Below are positions 1-8,957 of a stretch of DNA of 64,000 nt, one piece after another. The stretch spans positions 186,001 through 250,000 of the forward strand of contig NZ_RARC01000001.1 in the NCBI RefSeq assembly GCF_003719305.1. The letters are read 5' to 3'. Position 1 is the stretch's first letter. Each line of letters opens with the position of its first letter. Source of the stretch: Mycolicibacterium stellerae (GTDB lineage: Bacteria; Actinomycetota; Actinomycetes; Mycobacteriales; Mycobacteriaceae). The notes beneath the pieces were generated by a model. It did no database searches. It saw nothing but the letters and a program-made list of their open reading frames with translations, and was not told the DNA's origin. The translations under genes and the position numbers were made by a program.

Positions 1-1512
1 GGAGTGGCTGCGCGACTTGCCCGAGCGGCCGCAGAAGACGGCGCAGGCTTCGAAGCCGATCTGCTATGTGGCCAACTCGCATACCTTCAAGGCCGAGGCA
101 GCGACGCGGAGAGCGCGCTTGCACAATTGGCGGAGGCGGCCGCCACCGATGACCAGCGCACCCGAATCGCCCTTGCGCGTCTCGAATGTGCGATGTTCAG
201 CGGACGTATCGCATACGGGATCCAGATCGCCGAAGCCGCCGAGAAAGCCACATTCGAGAGCGCTCTGCGGGATCAGATCACGGCCAGGCGTGCAGGATTG
301 ATCCTCGCCGCGACCGGCCCGGCCGCCGCATCGCAGGTCGCCGCGCCGTTGTTGGAGACATCGCAAGGGCCCGCGCTGGTGTGGGCGTGCCTGGTGGCCG
401 CGGCCAGTTGCGGACGACTGGGACAATTCGATGAGGCGCGCCAGGCCGCCGACATGGGCCATGACGCGCAGTCGACGCTGACCACCCCAGTGGACAACTA
501 TCCGTGGTTGCACACGTTCTTTCGTGGTGAGGCGCAGATATATTCGGGCGACTTCGACAGTGCGCTCGCCACGGCGCGCCACCTCTATGCGGAGGCCGTC
601 ACCGAGGGATCGATCGAGGCGCAAGCGTATTTCGCGTGGCAGTTGGCCAAGCCCGTCGGCGAGCGCGGCAACATCGACGAGTGCCTGAAATATGCGCGGG
701 AAGCCGCCGTGTTGTTCCGCGACCTCGGCCGGCCGGCGCTGCGCGAGCAGAGCCTTGTCGACCTCGTGATGGCGCTTGCCCTCGGCGGCGATGGTGGTGG
801 CGCAGGCGCGGCGCTGGCGGAACTCAAGAAGCTGCGGCTGCCGAGCAGCTACTACGCCGTCGAAGTGCTGCGCGCACAGGCTTGGACCAACATCGCCAAT
901 GGCGACTTGTCTTTGGCGCGCCATGATCTCGAAGAAGGCGCGGCCCTCGGCGAGCGCATCGGTGACCGTGTCGGTGCGTTGGACTGCCTGCACACGCTGG
1001 CAAGGCTCGGCCACGCGGCGGGGGTGCACCGGCGCGCGGCTCGAGTGGCCGAACACGTCCAGGGGCGATTGGTAGCGGCACGACTGGCCAACATCCATGC
1101 GCTGGAGACCAAGGATTGGCAGGAGCTGCATTCCGTCGCGGAATCGTTCGCCGCCATGGGAGCACACCTGCTTGCCGCCGAAGCCGCGACCGAAGCCGTC
1201 GTCACGGCCCGCAACAGGAACGCGTCGACGCAACAAGTGGCGTTGTTGCGTCGACTGGCGGCGAGGTCACGTCAGGAGTGCCCGAAAGCCAAGACTCCCG
1301 CCCTGCAGACCGCGCAGTTGCGGGTGGCGCTGACGCCCGCCGAAGCCGATGCTGCGCACCTGGCTGCTGCGGGAATGTCCAACAAGCGCATTGCCCAAAA
1401 GCTGTGTCTGTCGACGCGGACAGTCGAAGGTCAGCTTCAGCGAAGCTACGAAAAGCTATGCATCGGCGGGCGCTCCGAACTGGCAGCGGCATTGGCCGAG
1501 AACGCATTATGA
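1..1512 (+). CDS. LuxR-family transcriptional regulator, C-terminal part
   Basis: The reading frame is open at the left edge, so this is the 3' part of a longer gene with about 500 residues visible. Most of it is alpha-helical and Ala/Leu-rich, like the tetratricopeptide or sensor region of large LuxR (LAL/MalT-like) regulators. The last 65 residues form a LuxR-type helix-turn-helix with the motifs SNKRIAQKL and STRTVEGQL, which would bind DNA. Any ATPase domain would lie outside the window. It ends 5 bp before the convergent enoyl-CoA hydratase gene. The regulated genes cannot be told; the neighbouring lipid genes are only a guess. Confidence 0.8.
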   Translation, partial: GVAARLARAAAEDGAGFEADLLCGQLAYLQGRGSDAESALAQLAEAAATDDQRTRIALARLECAMFSGRIAYGIQIAEAAEKATFESALRDQITARRAGLILAATGPAAASQVAAPLLETSQGPALVWACLVAAASCGRLGQFDEARQAADMGHDAQSTLTTPVDNYPWLHTFFRGEAQIYSGDFDSALATARHLYAEAVTEGSIEAQAYFAWQLAKPVGERGNIDECLKYAREAAVLFRDLGRPALREQSLVDLVMALALGGDGGGAGAALAELKKLRLPSSYYAVEVLRAQAWTNIANGDLSLARHDLEEGAALGERIGDRVGALDCLHTLARLGHAAGVHRRAARVAEHVQGRLVAARLANIHALETKDWQELHSVAESFAAMGAHLLAAEAATEAVVTARNRNASTQQVALLRRLAARSRQECPKAKTPALQTAQLRVALTPAEADAAHLAAAGMSNKRIAQKLCLSTRTVEGQLQRSYEKLCIGGRSELAAALAENAL

Positions 1513-1517
1513 GGCTG

Positions 1518-2450
1518 TTACGTCGTCCACGCCGGATGTGGTAGATCGACGAAAACATCGGGCAGATCCCGCGACGTCGACATGACAAAGGATGGTGTCC
1601 GGCGCTCCAGAAACGCCTGCACGCCTTCCCTCGCGTCGACAGATGATCCGAGTTCGGCCAGTGCGGCAGACTCGATGTAATGCGCGTCGGCAGGTTCTGC
1701 GGCGCCGTACATCCGCCACATCAGCTGCCGCGTCACCGCGACCGAGACGGGGGCCGAGTGTGCGACGAATTCATCGGCGAGCGCGTAGGCGCAGGCAAGC
1801 AAGTCCGAGCCCGAATGAACACTGCGCACGAACCTCGCATCGAGTAGCTCATCGGCGGAGTACAACCGGCCGGTGTACATCCATTCCGCGGCACGGCTTA
1901 TGCCGACGATGCGGGGCAGGAACCACGAGGACGCGCCGTCGGGTGCGATCCCCCTTCGGACGAAGGCAAACCCGACCCGGCCTTGCACAGAAGCCAACCT
2001 GATATCCATGGGCAAGGTGAGGCTGGCACCGAATCCCACTGCAGGCCCGTTGATTGCGGCTATCAGCGGCTTGCGGCACCGCAGCATTCGCAGCGCAATG
2101 GTGCCGGCTCGATCGGGCGGCGGCGCACCGTCGGTGGATTCGTCGTCGTCACGCGCGAAGGTCTCGGCGCCCATGCTCAGGTCGGCGCCTGCGCAGAAGC
2201 CCCGACCGCACCCGGTCACCACGACAGCACGAATCGCGTCGTCGGAGTCGATGGTGTCGAGAACATCGAGGAACTGATCGACCATGTCGCCGGTGAACGC
2301 ATTCAAGGCTCCCGGGTTGTTGAGCCAAACCGTGGCGGTGCCGTTGGTGACCCGCAGATCGATACGCCCTACGTCGGCCCCGGGCGGTTCATCTGTCGCG
2401 TAGTCACGCCCGCCTGCCGTCACTGCCCCACCATTGTGGTTGTCACCCAT
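1518..2450 (-). CDS. Enoyl-CoA hydratase/isomerase family protein
   Basis: This 310-residue crotonase-fold protein probably hydrates an enoyl-CoA in beta-oxidation. After a variable N-terminus of about 25 residues come the substrate-pocket and oxyanion motifs (GFCAGADLS; AAINGPAVGFGASL) and the active-site loop RRGIAPDGASSWFLPR. In related sequences I know, this loop usually reads P-E, so the catalytic-position Glu appears replaced by Asp; activity may be altered. A GGAG ribosome site 6 bp upstream supports the start. It is divergent from an acyl-CoA dehydrogenase across a 100-bp region. Together they form a small beta-oxidation pair beside the mce operon. Confidence 0.88.
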   Translation of the reverse strand: MGDNHNGGAVTAGGRDYATDEPPGADVGRIDLRVTNGTATVWLNNPGALNAFTGDMVDQFLDVLDTIDSDDAIRAVVVTGCGRGFCAGADLSMGAETFARDDDESTDGAPPPDRAGTIALRMLRCRKPLIAAINGPAVGFGASLTLPMDIRLASVQGRVGFAFVRRGIAPDGASSWFLPRIVGISRAAEWMYTGRLYSADELLDARFVRSVHSGSDLLACAYALADEFVAHSAPVSVAVTRQLMWRMYGAAEPADAHYIESAALAELGSSVDAREGVQAFLERRTPSFVMSTSRDLPDVFVDLPHPAWTT

Positions 2451-2463
2451 GCCGACTCCTTTG

Positions 2464-2494
2464 CTTAGTATAGTGCCATATAGAATAAGCTAAG
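2464..2494. promoter_or_regulatory. Candidate operator/promoter between echA and fadE
   Basis: This AT-rich stretch lies in an otherwise GC-rich divergent region. It begins CTTAG, continues with TATAGTG, and ends AATAAG-CTAAG, so CTTAG and CTAAG form an inverted repeat about 21 bp apart. A similar arrangement (CTTG, TATAGTG, then AATAG-CAAG) occurs before the acyl-CoA dehydrogenase on the other side of the mce operon. TATAGT could serve as a -10 box. The regulator is unknown; a TetR-type repressor is the natural guess. Confidence 0.45.
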
Positions 2495-2550
2495 AACAGC
2501 ACATGGGTGTTCGGTTTCCATACGCCCTGTCGATTGATCGAGGACACAGC

Positions 2551-3675
2551 ATGGTTGCCGATTTGACCGCAGACCAACGATCCCTTCGCGAGCTGACGCG
2601 CGACGTGTTGAGCGCGCGAGCAAGCGAATCCGTCGTACGTGACGCGATGGCGTCCCCATCGGGCTTGGACGAAACCCTTTGGCAGCAAATGGCTCAACTC
2701 GGACTGTGTGGCCTTGCGGTGCCGACCGGATATGGCGGCGCGGGATGCGGACCGGCCGAGATCGCGCTCGTCATGCGTGAACTGGGGCGCACGCTCGCCC
2801 CCGTCCCGTACTTCTCCACGGTCGCACTCGCACAAAGCGTCGTGCTACAGAGTCGAGACGACTCCGCATGGGAGCGACTGCTTCCCGATTTGGCCGCAGG
2901 CCGCCGCGGGGCCGCGGTCGCATTGGTCGAGCCGTCGTGGACGTGGGATCCGCATTCGGTCCAAACAACCGCCAGCGAGGAGCACTCGGCGAAATGGCGC
3001 CTCACCGGAACCAAGACCTTCGTCGTCGACGGTGCCACCGCCGACGTGATCTTGCTGGCGGCGGAAACCCCCTCCGGCGTCGGCCTATTCGAAGTCGATG
3101 CAGGTGCGCCGGGGGTGACCCGCACCGCGTTGCGGGGCATCGACCAGACCCGGCGGCTGGCCACGATCGACCTGGCTGACGCCCCGGCACATCGGATAGG
3201 CGGGCACGATGCAGGCCGTGACATCCTCGGTCGGGCTCTGCTCCTGGCGAATGTCTACCTCGCCGCTGAGTCTGTCGGCGCAACGGAATCCGTGCTGTCC
3301 CACGCGGTGGCATACGCCAAGACCCGTAAGCAATTCGGTCGCTACATCGGCGCGTTTCAGGCGATCAAACACAAGTGTGCCGACATGCATGTCGACTTCG
3401 AGACCGCGCGCTGCACACTCGAGCACGCGGTCTCCGTGGTAGCGCCGGACACGGGCGAGGATGCCGTCATCGCGGCGGCGACATGCGCGGCGCTATGCCA
3501 CGAGACATTCCTCCGGTGCGCCGCGGAGAACATTCAGATCCACGGCGGCATCGGATTCACCTGGGAACACCATGCCCATCTCTATTACAAGCGGGCACAA
3601 GGCAACCGGGTCTTGTTGGGCGACGACGTCCACCACCGTCGGATCCTCGCGGAGTCGTTGGGCCTGCTTCTGTAG
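2551..3675 (+). CDS. Acyl-CoA dehydrogenase
   Basis: This 374-residue flavoprotein of the acyl-CoA dehydrogenase family would oxidise an acyl-CoA to the enoyl-CoA. The N-terminal helical domain has GLCGLAVPTGYGGAG, and the C-terminal domain has YAKTRKQFGRYIGAFQAIKH and IQIHGGIGFTWEHHAHLYYKRA. The usual YEGT-type segment near the C-terminus is replaced by VLLGDDVHH, which resembles the non-catalytic partners of heteromeric mycobacterial FadE enzymes; that role is an inference. I chose ATG 2551, with GAGG 8 bp upstream, over an in-frame ATG 48 bases earlier because homology begins only here. It is divergent from echA. Confidence 0.85.
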   Translation: MVADLTADQRSLRELTRDVLSARASESVVRDAMASPSGLDETLWQQMAQLGLCGLAVPTGYGGAGCGPAEIALVMRELGRTLAPVPYFSTVALAQSVVLQSRDDSAWERLLPDLAAGRRGAAVALVEPSWTWDPHSVQTTASEEHSAKWRLTGTKTFVVDGATADVILLAAETPSGVGLFEVDAGAPGVTRTALRGIDQTRRLATIDLADAPAHRIGGHDAGRDILGRALLLANVYLAAESVGATESVLSHAVAYAKTRKQFGRYIGAFQAIKHKCADMHVDFETARCTLEHAVSVVAPDTGEDAVIAAATCAALCHETFLRCAAENIQIHGGIGFTWEHHAHLYYKRAQGNRVLLGDDVHHRRILAESLGLLL

Positions 3676-3680
3676 CGGTC

Positions 3681-5141
3681 TCAGCCGGCGGGAGGCGGCG
3701 TGAGCATGTCCTGCCACGTACGTGGCGCGCCCGCGGCGGAGAGGTCGGCTTGGGTGTAAAGCTTCCCATCCGGACCGAGATACGCGCCGGTGGCCGGATC
3801 GTAATCGGTCACGGCCAGCGGAGGCACTGCCTGCGCGGCAGGTGCGGGTCCCTGCGGTCCGCTCGATTCCGGCGGCAACTGCGGCACCGGCTGCCCCGAC
3901 AGCGTGGCGTTCGGGTCACCCTTCCAGTTCATGCCGTCGTTGAGCGGGACGTAATTCTCGTCGCTCTCGCACATCTTGACGGTAGGAGCGCGCTTCCCCG
4001 GCCGCGTGATACACGGGAGGTTGCGGGCACCGCGAACCGCGAACGCCGAATCCTGGGGGATCCGGCAGTACAGATCGCCCGGCGGTCGCTGCGGAGCGTC
4101 GGTGAAATTGGCGGTTCGTGCCTGTGAAGCAGGCAGGAAGCCGGTTGTACACGGCGGGGGAAGGTTGATGTTGAGGTTGAAGTCGAGGTTGATTCCGTTG
4201 TAGTCCTGTTTGGTGTTGCGATTGGCCGCCCCTGCGGCCTGCAGATCGGCGACGCCTTGTGGCAACAACACCAGCAACTGCTCGATGCTGGCCTGGTAGG
4301 TGACCGCCACCTGGTTGATGCTGACCAGGTTGGCCAGCAGAATCGGCAACGTCGGCCGTAGTGCGTCGAACAGTTCGCGGCCCTTGTCCAGTGCTGCCGG
4401 GCCGCGCCGGATCAATGCGCCCGCCGATTTGTCCTCGCGCCTTGCCTGATCGGTTATCGTGGCCAGATTCGCCGCCCAGGCCGCGACGGCATCGGAGCTG
4501 TCGGTCTGGGAATCCAGAACGGGTTTGGATTGGTCGACCAGGGTGGTCAGCTGATCGAGGTTGGCCCGCGAATCGATGGCAAGTGTGGTGGAGCCGTTGA
4601 TGATTCGCGACAGTTCCGGGCCAAGCCCGCCAACGGCCGTGTATGCCTCGTCGACGACGGTCTTGAGGTTGTCACCCGGTATCGCGTCGAGTCCGGTGTT
4701 CAGGGAGTCGAGAAGTGAGTCGACCGGTGGAGGGATCGAGGTCCGGTCGACGGGTATCACGTCGCCCTCCTTGAGGTAGGGCGGTTCGCCGGTCCTCGGC
4801 AGCAGCGCGACATACTGTTCGCCGATCGCCGACTGACTGTGCACCTGGGCGTCGAGGTCTGCCGGGATCTTGATATCGGACTTCAGCGAAAGAACCGCGT
4901 CGACACCGTCATTGGAGAGCCCGACGGATTCCACGCGCCCGACCTCGGTACCCCGATATGTGACGTTACCGCTCGGGTACAGGCCTCCTGATGTCGGTAG
5001 CCGCACAACCACGGTGTAGTGGCCGGCCCCGAAGAGCATGTTCGGCAGACGGATATAGCCGATGATCATCACCGCGGCCCCAATGGCCGCGACGACCGCG
5101 AAGATGATGAGTTGCACGGCTGTTCGCCTGGTGAGCCTCAT
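3681..5141 (-). CDS. mceF: MCE family protein MceF
   Basis: This is the sixth Mce subunit of an Mce lipid-import system. Mce proteins are anchored in the inner membrane and form a periplasmic channel for lipids. The 486 residues comprise an N-terminal membrane helix (about residues 7-28), an MCE domain (about 38-115, with VTYRGTEVGRVESVGL), a long helical region, and a Pro/Gly-rich tail. The start ATG overlaps the mceE stop as TAATG, so an upstream in-frame extension is rejected. It is the last gene of the operon and is followed by the converging acyl-CoA dehydrogenase 5 bp away. Confidence 0.92.
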   Translation of the reverse strand: MRLTRRTAVQLIIFAVVAAIGAAVMIIGYIRLPNMLFGAGHYTVVVRLPTSGGLYPSGNVTYRGTEVGRVESVGLSNDGVDAVLSLKSDIKIPADLDAQVHSQSAIGEQYVALLPRTGEPPYLKEGDVIPVDRTSIPPPVDSLLDSLNTGLDAIPGDNLKTVVDEAYTAVGGLGPELSRIINGSTTLAIDSRANLDQLTTLVDQSKPVLDSQTDSSDAVAAWAANLATITDQARREDKSAGALIRRGPAALDKGRELFDALRPTLPILLANLVSINQVAVTYQASIEQLLVLLPQGVADLQAAGAANRNTKQDYNGINLDFNLNINLPPPCTTGFLPASQARTANFTDAPQRPPGDLYCRIPQDSAFAVRGARNLPCITRPGKRAPTVKMCESDENYVPLNDGMNWKGDPNATLSGQPVPQLPPESSGPQGPAPAAQAVPPLAVTDYDPATGAYLGPDGKLYTQADLSAAGAPRTWQDMLTPPPAG

Positions 5142-6280
5142 TACGGTCCTTGGTCCCAACGGTAAGGAATGACCAGCGGATTGCCTGCGGTATAAGGGCT
5201 GGGCAGTTGGCCGATCGTGCGCCCCCATTGCATCTCGAGGTTGGTCAGCTTTCCTTCGAAGCGCGTGCCGGTGAACAAGGCCGCGTCGAGCCTGCTCAAT
5301 GTCAGATCGATGATGAAGGTGTCGTTGGCGAAGTCGCCGCGCTGCCACGTATCGATCGTCTCCCGTGGCCACGGGTAGGTGGCCAGGACGCTCAGCGAGC
5401 GGGTCAGCGCAGGCCCGGTGCTCGCCAGTTGATCGAGTATGGGCCCGATGTCGCTGAACTCGTTGATCAGGTGTTCGCGAGTTTGATCGACTGTGCTCGC
5501 CGCCAAAGCGCTGTACTGGCCGAGCTTCTCGAGGGCTTCGGTTAGGTGCTGACGCTGATCTTTCAACACCGCCAAGGCATCCGGGATGGTGGTGAGGGCG
5601 GTATCGATCACCGGCGCCTGGGCGGCGAATTTTCCTGCCAGGTTGTTGAGGCTTTCGGTTGCCGCGATGATGTCGCCGGTCTGTTCGTTGAGGTAACCCA
5701 CGTAGCGGTCCAGTTGTCCGATCAGGCTACGCAAATCGGCATCGCGGCCACGAAAGGCGGTGCTGAACGATTTGGTTATCTCCTGGATCTGACCGATGCC
5801 ACCACCGTTGAGAAGCAGGGAGACAGCCGAAAGGGTCTGTTCGGTGCTCGGATAAGTCGCCCCGGCCGACAACGGGATCAGTGAACCGTTGTGCAGCTTG
5901 CCCTGGGGTGGCGAATCCTTCGGCGCCGCCAGTTCTACGTGCAGTGAGCCGAGCAGGCTGGTTTGGCCGATTGTCGCGGTGGCGTTGGCGGGTAGATCGA
6001 CGTCGGGATCGATCTTCATGGTCAGCAGCGCATGCCAACCCTGCCGCTCGATCTTGGTGACGGTGCCGACGTTGACGTCACCGACCCGCACGCGCGAATT
6101 CTGTTGAATGGTACTGACATCGGGCAACTGAGCCTGAACGGTGAAGGCACCGGCTTCGTCACCCTGGGTTCCTGGAAGCGACATCGAGTTCAGACCACGC
6201 CATTCACATGCGGGAGCCGCCGCGACGACCAGCAGGGCCAGCAGGTATCCGGTCAGCCGGTGCAGTCGTCGGGCGCTCAT
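5141..6280 (-). CDS. mceE: MCE family lipoprotein MceE
   Basis: This fifth Mce subunit is a lipoprotein of 379 residues. The signal sequence ends in a lipobox (AAPAC, Cys25), as expected because MceE is the lipidated member of mycobacterial mce operons. The MCE domain follows (about residues 45-120, including VRVGDVNVGTVTKIE), then a long coiled-helix region and a short C-terminus. It overlaps mceD by ATGA and mceF by one base, so translation is probably coupled. The lipid carried by this particular paralogue cannot be read from the sequence. Confidence 0.93.
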   Translation of the reverse strand: MSARRLHRLTGYLLALLVVAAAPACEWRGLNSMSLPGTQGDEAGAFTVQAQLPDVSTIQQNSRVRVGDVNVGTVTKIERQGWHALLTMKIDPDVDLPANATATIGQTSLLGSLHVELAAPKDSPPQGKLHNGSLIPLSAGATYPSTEQTLSAVSLLLNGGGIGQIQEITKSFSTAFRGRDADLRSLIGQLDRYVGYLNEQTGDIIAATESLNNLAGKFAAQAPVIDTALTTIPDALAVLKDQRQHLTEALEKLGQYSALAASTVDQTREHLINEFSDIGPILDQLASTGPALTRSLSVLATYPWPRETIDTWQRGDFANDTFIIDLTLSRLDAALFTGTRFEGKLTNLEMQWGRTIGQLPSPYTAGNPLVIPYRWDQGP

Positions 6281-7650
6281 CCGCCCGCCCCTGGCGGCGA
6301 CATGATCCCCAGCAGGCCGGAGTCCGGATTGGTCGAAGTCGCCTCCGCAGGCAACGGCGGCACGTCCTCCTGTGGCGGGCTCGCCGGCCCCGATTGGGCC
6401 ACGGCGTTCGGATCCCCCTGCGGAGCGGCCGCGGGCAGCCCCGTTGCTTCATCGGTCGGTGTCTCCGGCACCGGTACGTGGTCGGGTCTCATCCAGTCCT
6501 CGCTGTAGGTCAGTTCGTTGGGCCGGGCCGAGGTCCCCACGAAGGGGTTGACGCCGAACGGCAGGAAGTTCAGCTGCCGGTTCTTGATGATGGGCGCCAG
6601 ATACTGGACGCAGAGCTTGGCGGACTGCTCGGCGCCCAACCTCGACGCCGCCTGAATCGCCCCACAAAGAAACGAGATGGGATTGGAGAAGTTGTTCATC
6701 GCGATCGCGCCGGACAGCGATCCCTGCGCCGGTTGATAGATGTTGAGGAAGTTCGAGAACGCCGTCGGGGTGACGTGCAACGTCTGCTTGATGTCGTCAA
6801 GGCTGTCTTTGACGGCGTTTGTCACCGACGCGAGCTTTTGCGACGCGGTGGATATCGAATCGTTGTTCTCACCGAGGAATTCCGCAACGTCACCGACCGC
6901 GACATTCATGTCCGATATCGCGGCGGCGACTTCGCCGGGGTCGTCGGCGAGCAGACGGGTGACGGCCGCAAAGCTCATGTTGAGCTGACGCATCCCGTCG
7001 GTGCTGTTCCGCAGCGCCGACACCAGGGCGGCGAGGTTTCGCACGGTCGCGAAGATGTCCGTGCTGTGATCGCCGAGGGCCGAGAACGTTTGCGACAGTT
7101 GGACGATCGTGTTGCGGATATCACCGCCCTGCCCGCGCAGATTGTCAGCGGCGGTGTTGATGTACGCGCCGAGGGTGCTGACGCCACCGGGGTGGGTCGG
7201 CTGCAAGGTTTCGGTCAGCCTTTCGAGTTGGTCGCGCAGGTCGTCCCATTCGACGGGCACCGCGGTACGGTCCTGCGGAATTACGGCACCGCTTCGCATT
7301 TGGGGGCCGGAGGTATACGCAGGCGTCAGCTGGATCGAACGGGCAGTCACCAGCGACGGAGCAAGAATCGCCGCGTTGACCGAGGCAGGCACCCGGTATT
7401 TGGCGTCATACCAGAAGCTGATCTTCGCCCGTTGCGGCTCGGGCTCGATCGCGTCGATCTTGCCGACCGGCACGCCGAGTATGCGGACCTGGTCACCGAC
7501 GAAGATCCCGGTGCTGTTGGCGAAGTAGGCGACGACATGGATTCGGCGCATGGATCGCACACCGTCGGACAGCAGCACCGCCGCCCCGGCGACGAGGGTG
7601 ACCGCCAGCAGCACGGCCAGCAGAACCCGAGGGAGTCGGCGTGATCTCAT
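6277..7650 (-). CDS. mceD: MCE family protein MceD
   Basis: This 457-residue Mce subunit has an N-terminal membrane helix (about residues 7-28), an MCE domain (VAYFANSTGIFVGDQVRILG and VPVGKIDAIEPEP), a helical middle and a Pro/Ala-rich, low-complexity C-terminal tail. ATGA-type overlaps link it to mceC upstream and mceE downstream. The long disordered tail is typical for the MceC/MceD position and probably lies outside the channel. Assignment to position D follows from operon order. Confidence 0.92.
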   Translation of the reverse strand: MRSRRLPRVLLAVLLAVTLVAGAAVLLSDGVRSMRRIHVVAYFANSTGIFVGDQVRILGVPVGKIDAIEPEPQRAKISFWYDAKYRVPASVNAAILAPSLVTARSIQLTPAYTSGPQMRSGAVIPQDRTAVPVEWDDLRDQLERLTETLQPTHPGGVSTLGAYINTAADNLRGQGGDIRNTIVQLSQTFSALGDHSTDIFATVRNLAALVSALRNSTDGMRQLNMSFAAVTRLLADDPGEVAAAISDMNVAVGDVAEFLGENNDSISTASQKLASVTNAVKDSLDDIKQTLHVTPTAFSNFLNIYQPAQGSLSGAIAMNNFSNPISFLCGAIQAASRLGAEQSAKLCVQYLAPIIKNRQLNFLPFGVNPFVGTSARPNELTYSEDWMRPDHVPVPETPTDEATGLPAAAPQGDPNAVAQSGPASPPQEDVPPLPAEATSTNPDSGLLGIMSPPGAGG

Positions 7651-8957
7651 GGTTGACCGTCCTGCGTTGTCGGCTGCTCCAGGGGTGCTGGGACGTATAC
7701 CGGGCTGGGTGTCGGATCCGGGGTGGACGCCATCTCCGGCGGCGGGGCAGCGGGCGGGCCAGGCGGCGGGCCGCCCGCCGGCGGCGCCGGGGGTGGCTCG
7801 CGGTAGGGGTATCGGCTGTCTCCTGGATTGCCCGTGATCGCGTCCGGCAGCGTCAATCTGGGCTCTCCGCCCTGTCCCGTCCGCGGGTAGGGGATCGGCA
7901 GCGCAGGCGTGCCGGGTTGGCCCACCTGCGGATCGGTTCGTTGCGACGGCAGCAGGGTGTTGGGGTCGATGCCGAGGTCGGAAAAGGCGGCGTCGACGAA
8001 GGGTTGGACGAACTGGCCAGGCAGCAGATTGGCGACATAGGCTTTGAAGAACGGCCCGGATGCCACCGATTCGCCAAGCGACATCGCGTAGGCGTTGAGG
8101 TATTTGATCGCCTGCTGCACGCGGTCTTTGCGGTTGTCGACGATCGTCAATACCCCGTTGAGTTTGTCGAGCGCGGGCTTGAAGTCGTGTCGGTTGTCGG
8201 CGATGAACCCGCTCAGCTGATGGCTCAGCTCAGAGATGTTTCCCGCGATGCCGTCCAGGGCGGTGCTCTGGCTTTGCAGTTGCACCAGAAGGGCATTCGC
8301 GTCGGCCACCAGCCCGACGATTGCGTCGCTGCGCTTGGCGAGCACCGAGGTCACCTTGTTGGCGTTGCTCAGCAGGTTGCGCAGCTGTGCGTCGCGCACG
8401 TTGACGGTTTGCGCAAAGCGGGCCACCCCGGCAACGGCCGCGTGCAGGTCGGGCGGTGTCGACTTGAACGTCTCGGCCAGGGTGGTCAGTGACGTCGATA
8501 GCTGTTGTGTGTCAAGGCCGCTGATGGCAGCCGTCAGGTCGCCAAGAGCGTCCGGCAGCTGATAGGGCGACGTCGTCCGCTCGAGCGGGATCTCGGTGGT
8601 CAGCGCGGCATCACCGCGCGATGTCAGCTCGAGTATCTTGTCCCCGAGCAGAGCGCGCGCTTGGATGGCGGCCTCGGTGCGGTCGCCCAGCCGGACATCC
8701 TTGCGAACCGCGAACTTGACCAGTACGCGCGGTCCGTCCAGGTCCACGCTGGACACCTGTCCCACGCGTAGCCCTGAATACTGAACTGCATCACCGGTTT
8801 GCAGGCCGCCCGCGTCGGCGAACAAGGCGCTGTAACTCCGGTCGGAAGTGATGAACGGCACCTTGTCGTACTGCAACGCCGCGACGACCCCGGCGACGAT
8901 CAGAGCGACGCCGAGCAGTCCGATCGTCAAGGGATTGCGCTCTTCGAATGACTTCAT
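7647..8957 (-). CDS. mceC: MCE family protein MceC
   Basis: This 436-residue Mce subunit has a membrane helix at about residues 10-30, an MCE domain with VQYSGLRVGQVSSVDLDG, a long helical region and a strongly Pro-rich C-terminal tail (PPPAPPAGGPPPGPPAAPPP). The start was moved to the ATG that overlaps the mceB stop as ATGA, four codons inside the longest frame, because all neighbouring cistrons are joined in this way. Pro-rich tails are common in MceC and may contact the cell wall, but that is an inference. Confidence 0.92.
   Translation of the reverse strand: MKSFEERNPLTIGLLGVALIVAGVVAALQYDKVPFITSDRSYSALFADAGGLQTGDAVQYSGLRVGQVSSVDLDGPRVLVKFAVRKDVRLGDRTEAAIQARALLGDKILELTSRGDAALTTEIPLERTTSPYQLPDALGDLTAAISGLDTQQLSTSLTTLAETFKSTPPDLHAAVAGVARFAQTVNVRDAQLRNLLSNANKVTSVLAKRSDAIVGLVADANALLVQLQSQSTALDGIAGNISELSHQLSGFIADNRHDFKPALDKLNGVLTIVDNRKDRVQQAIKYLNAYAMSLGESVASGPFFKAYVANLLPGQFVQPFVDAAFSDLGIDPNTLLPSQRTDPQVGQPGTPALPIPYPRTGQGGEPRLTLPDAITGNPGDSRYPYREPPPAPPAGGPPPGPPAAPPPEMASTPDPTPSPVYVPAPLEQPTTQDGQP

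Noticed and set aside
5142..5372. N-terminal extension of mceF
   Set aside because: The Arg/His-rich extension shadows mceE in another frame; the TAATG junction gives the true start.
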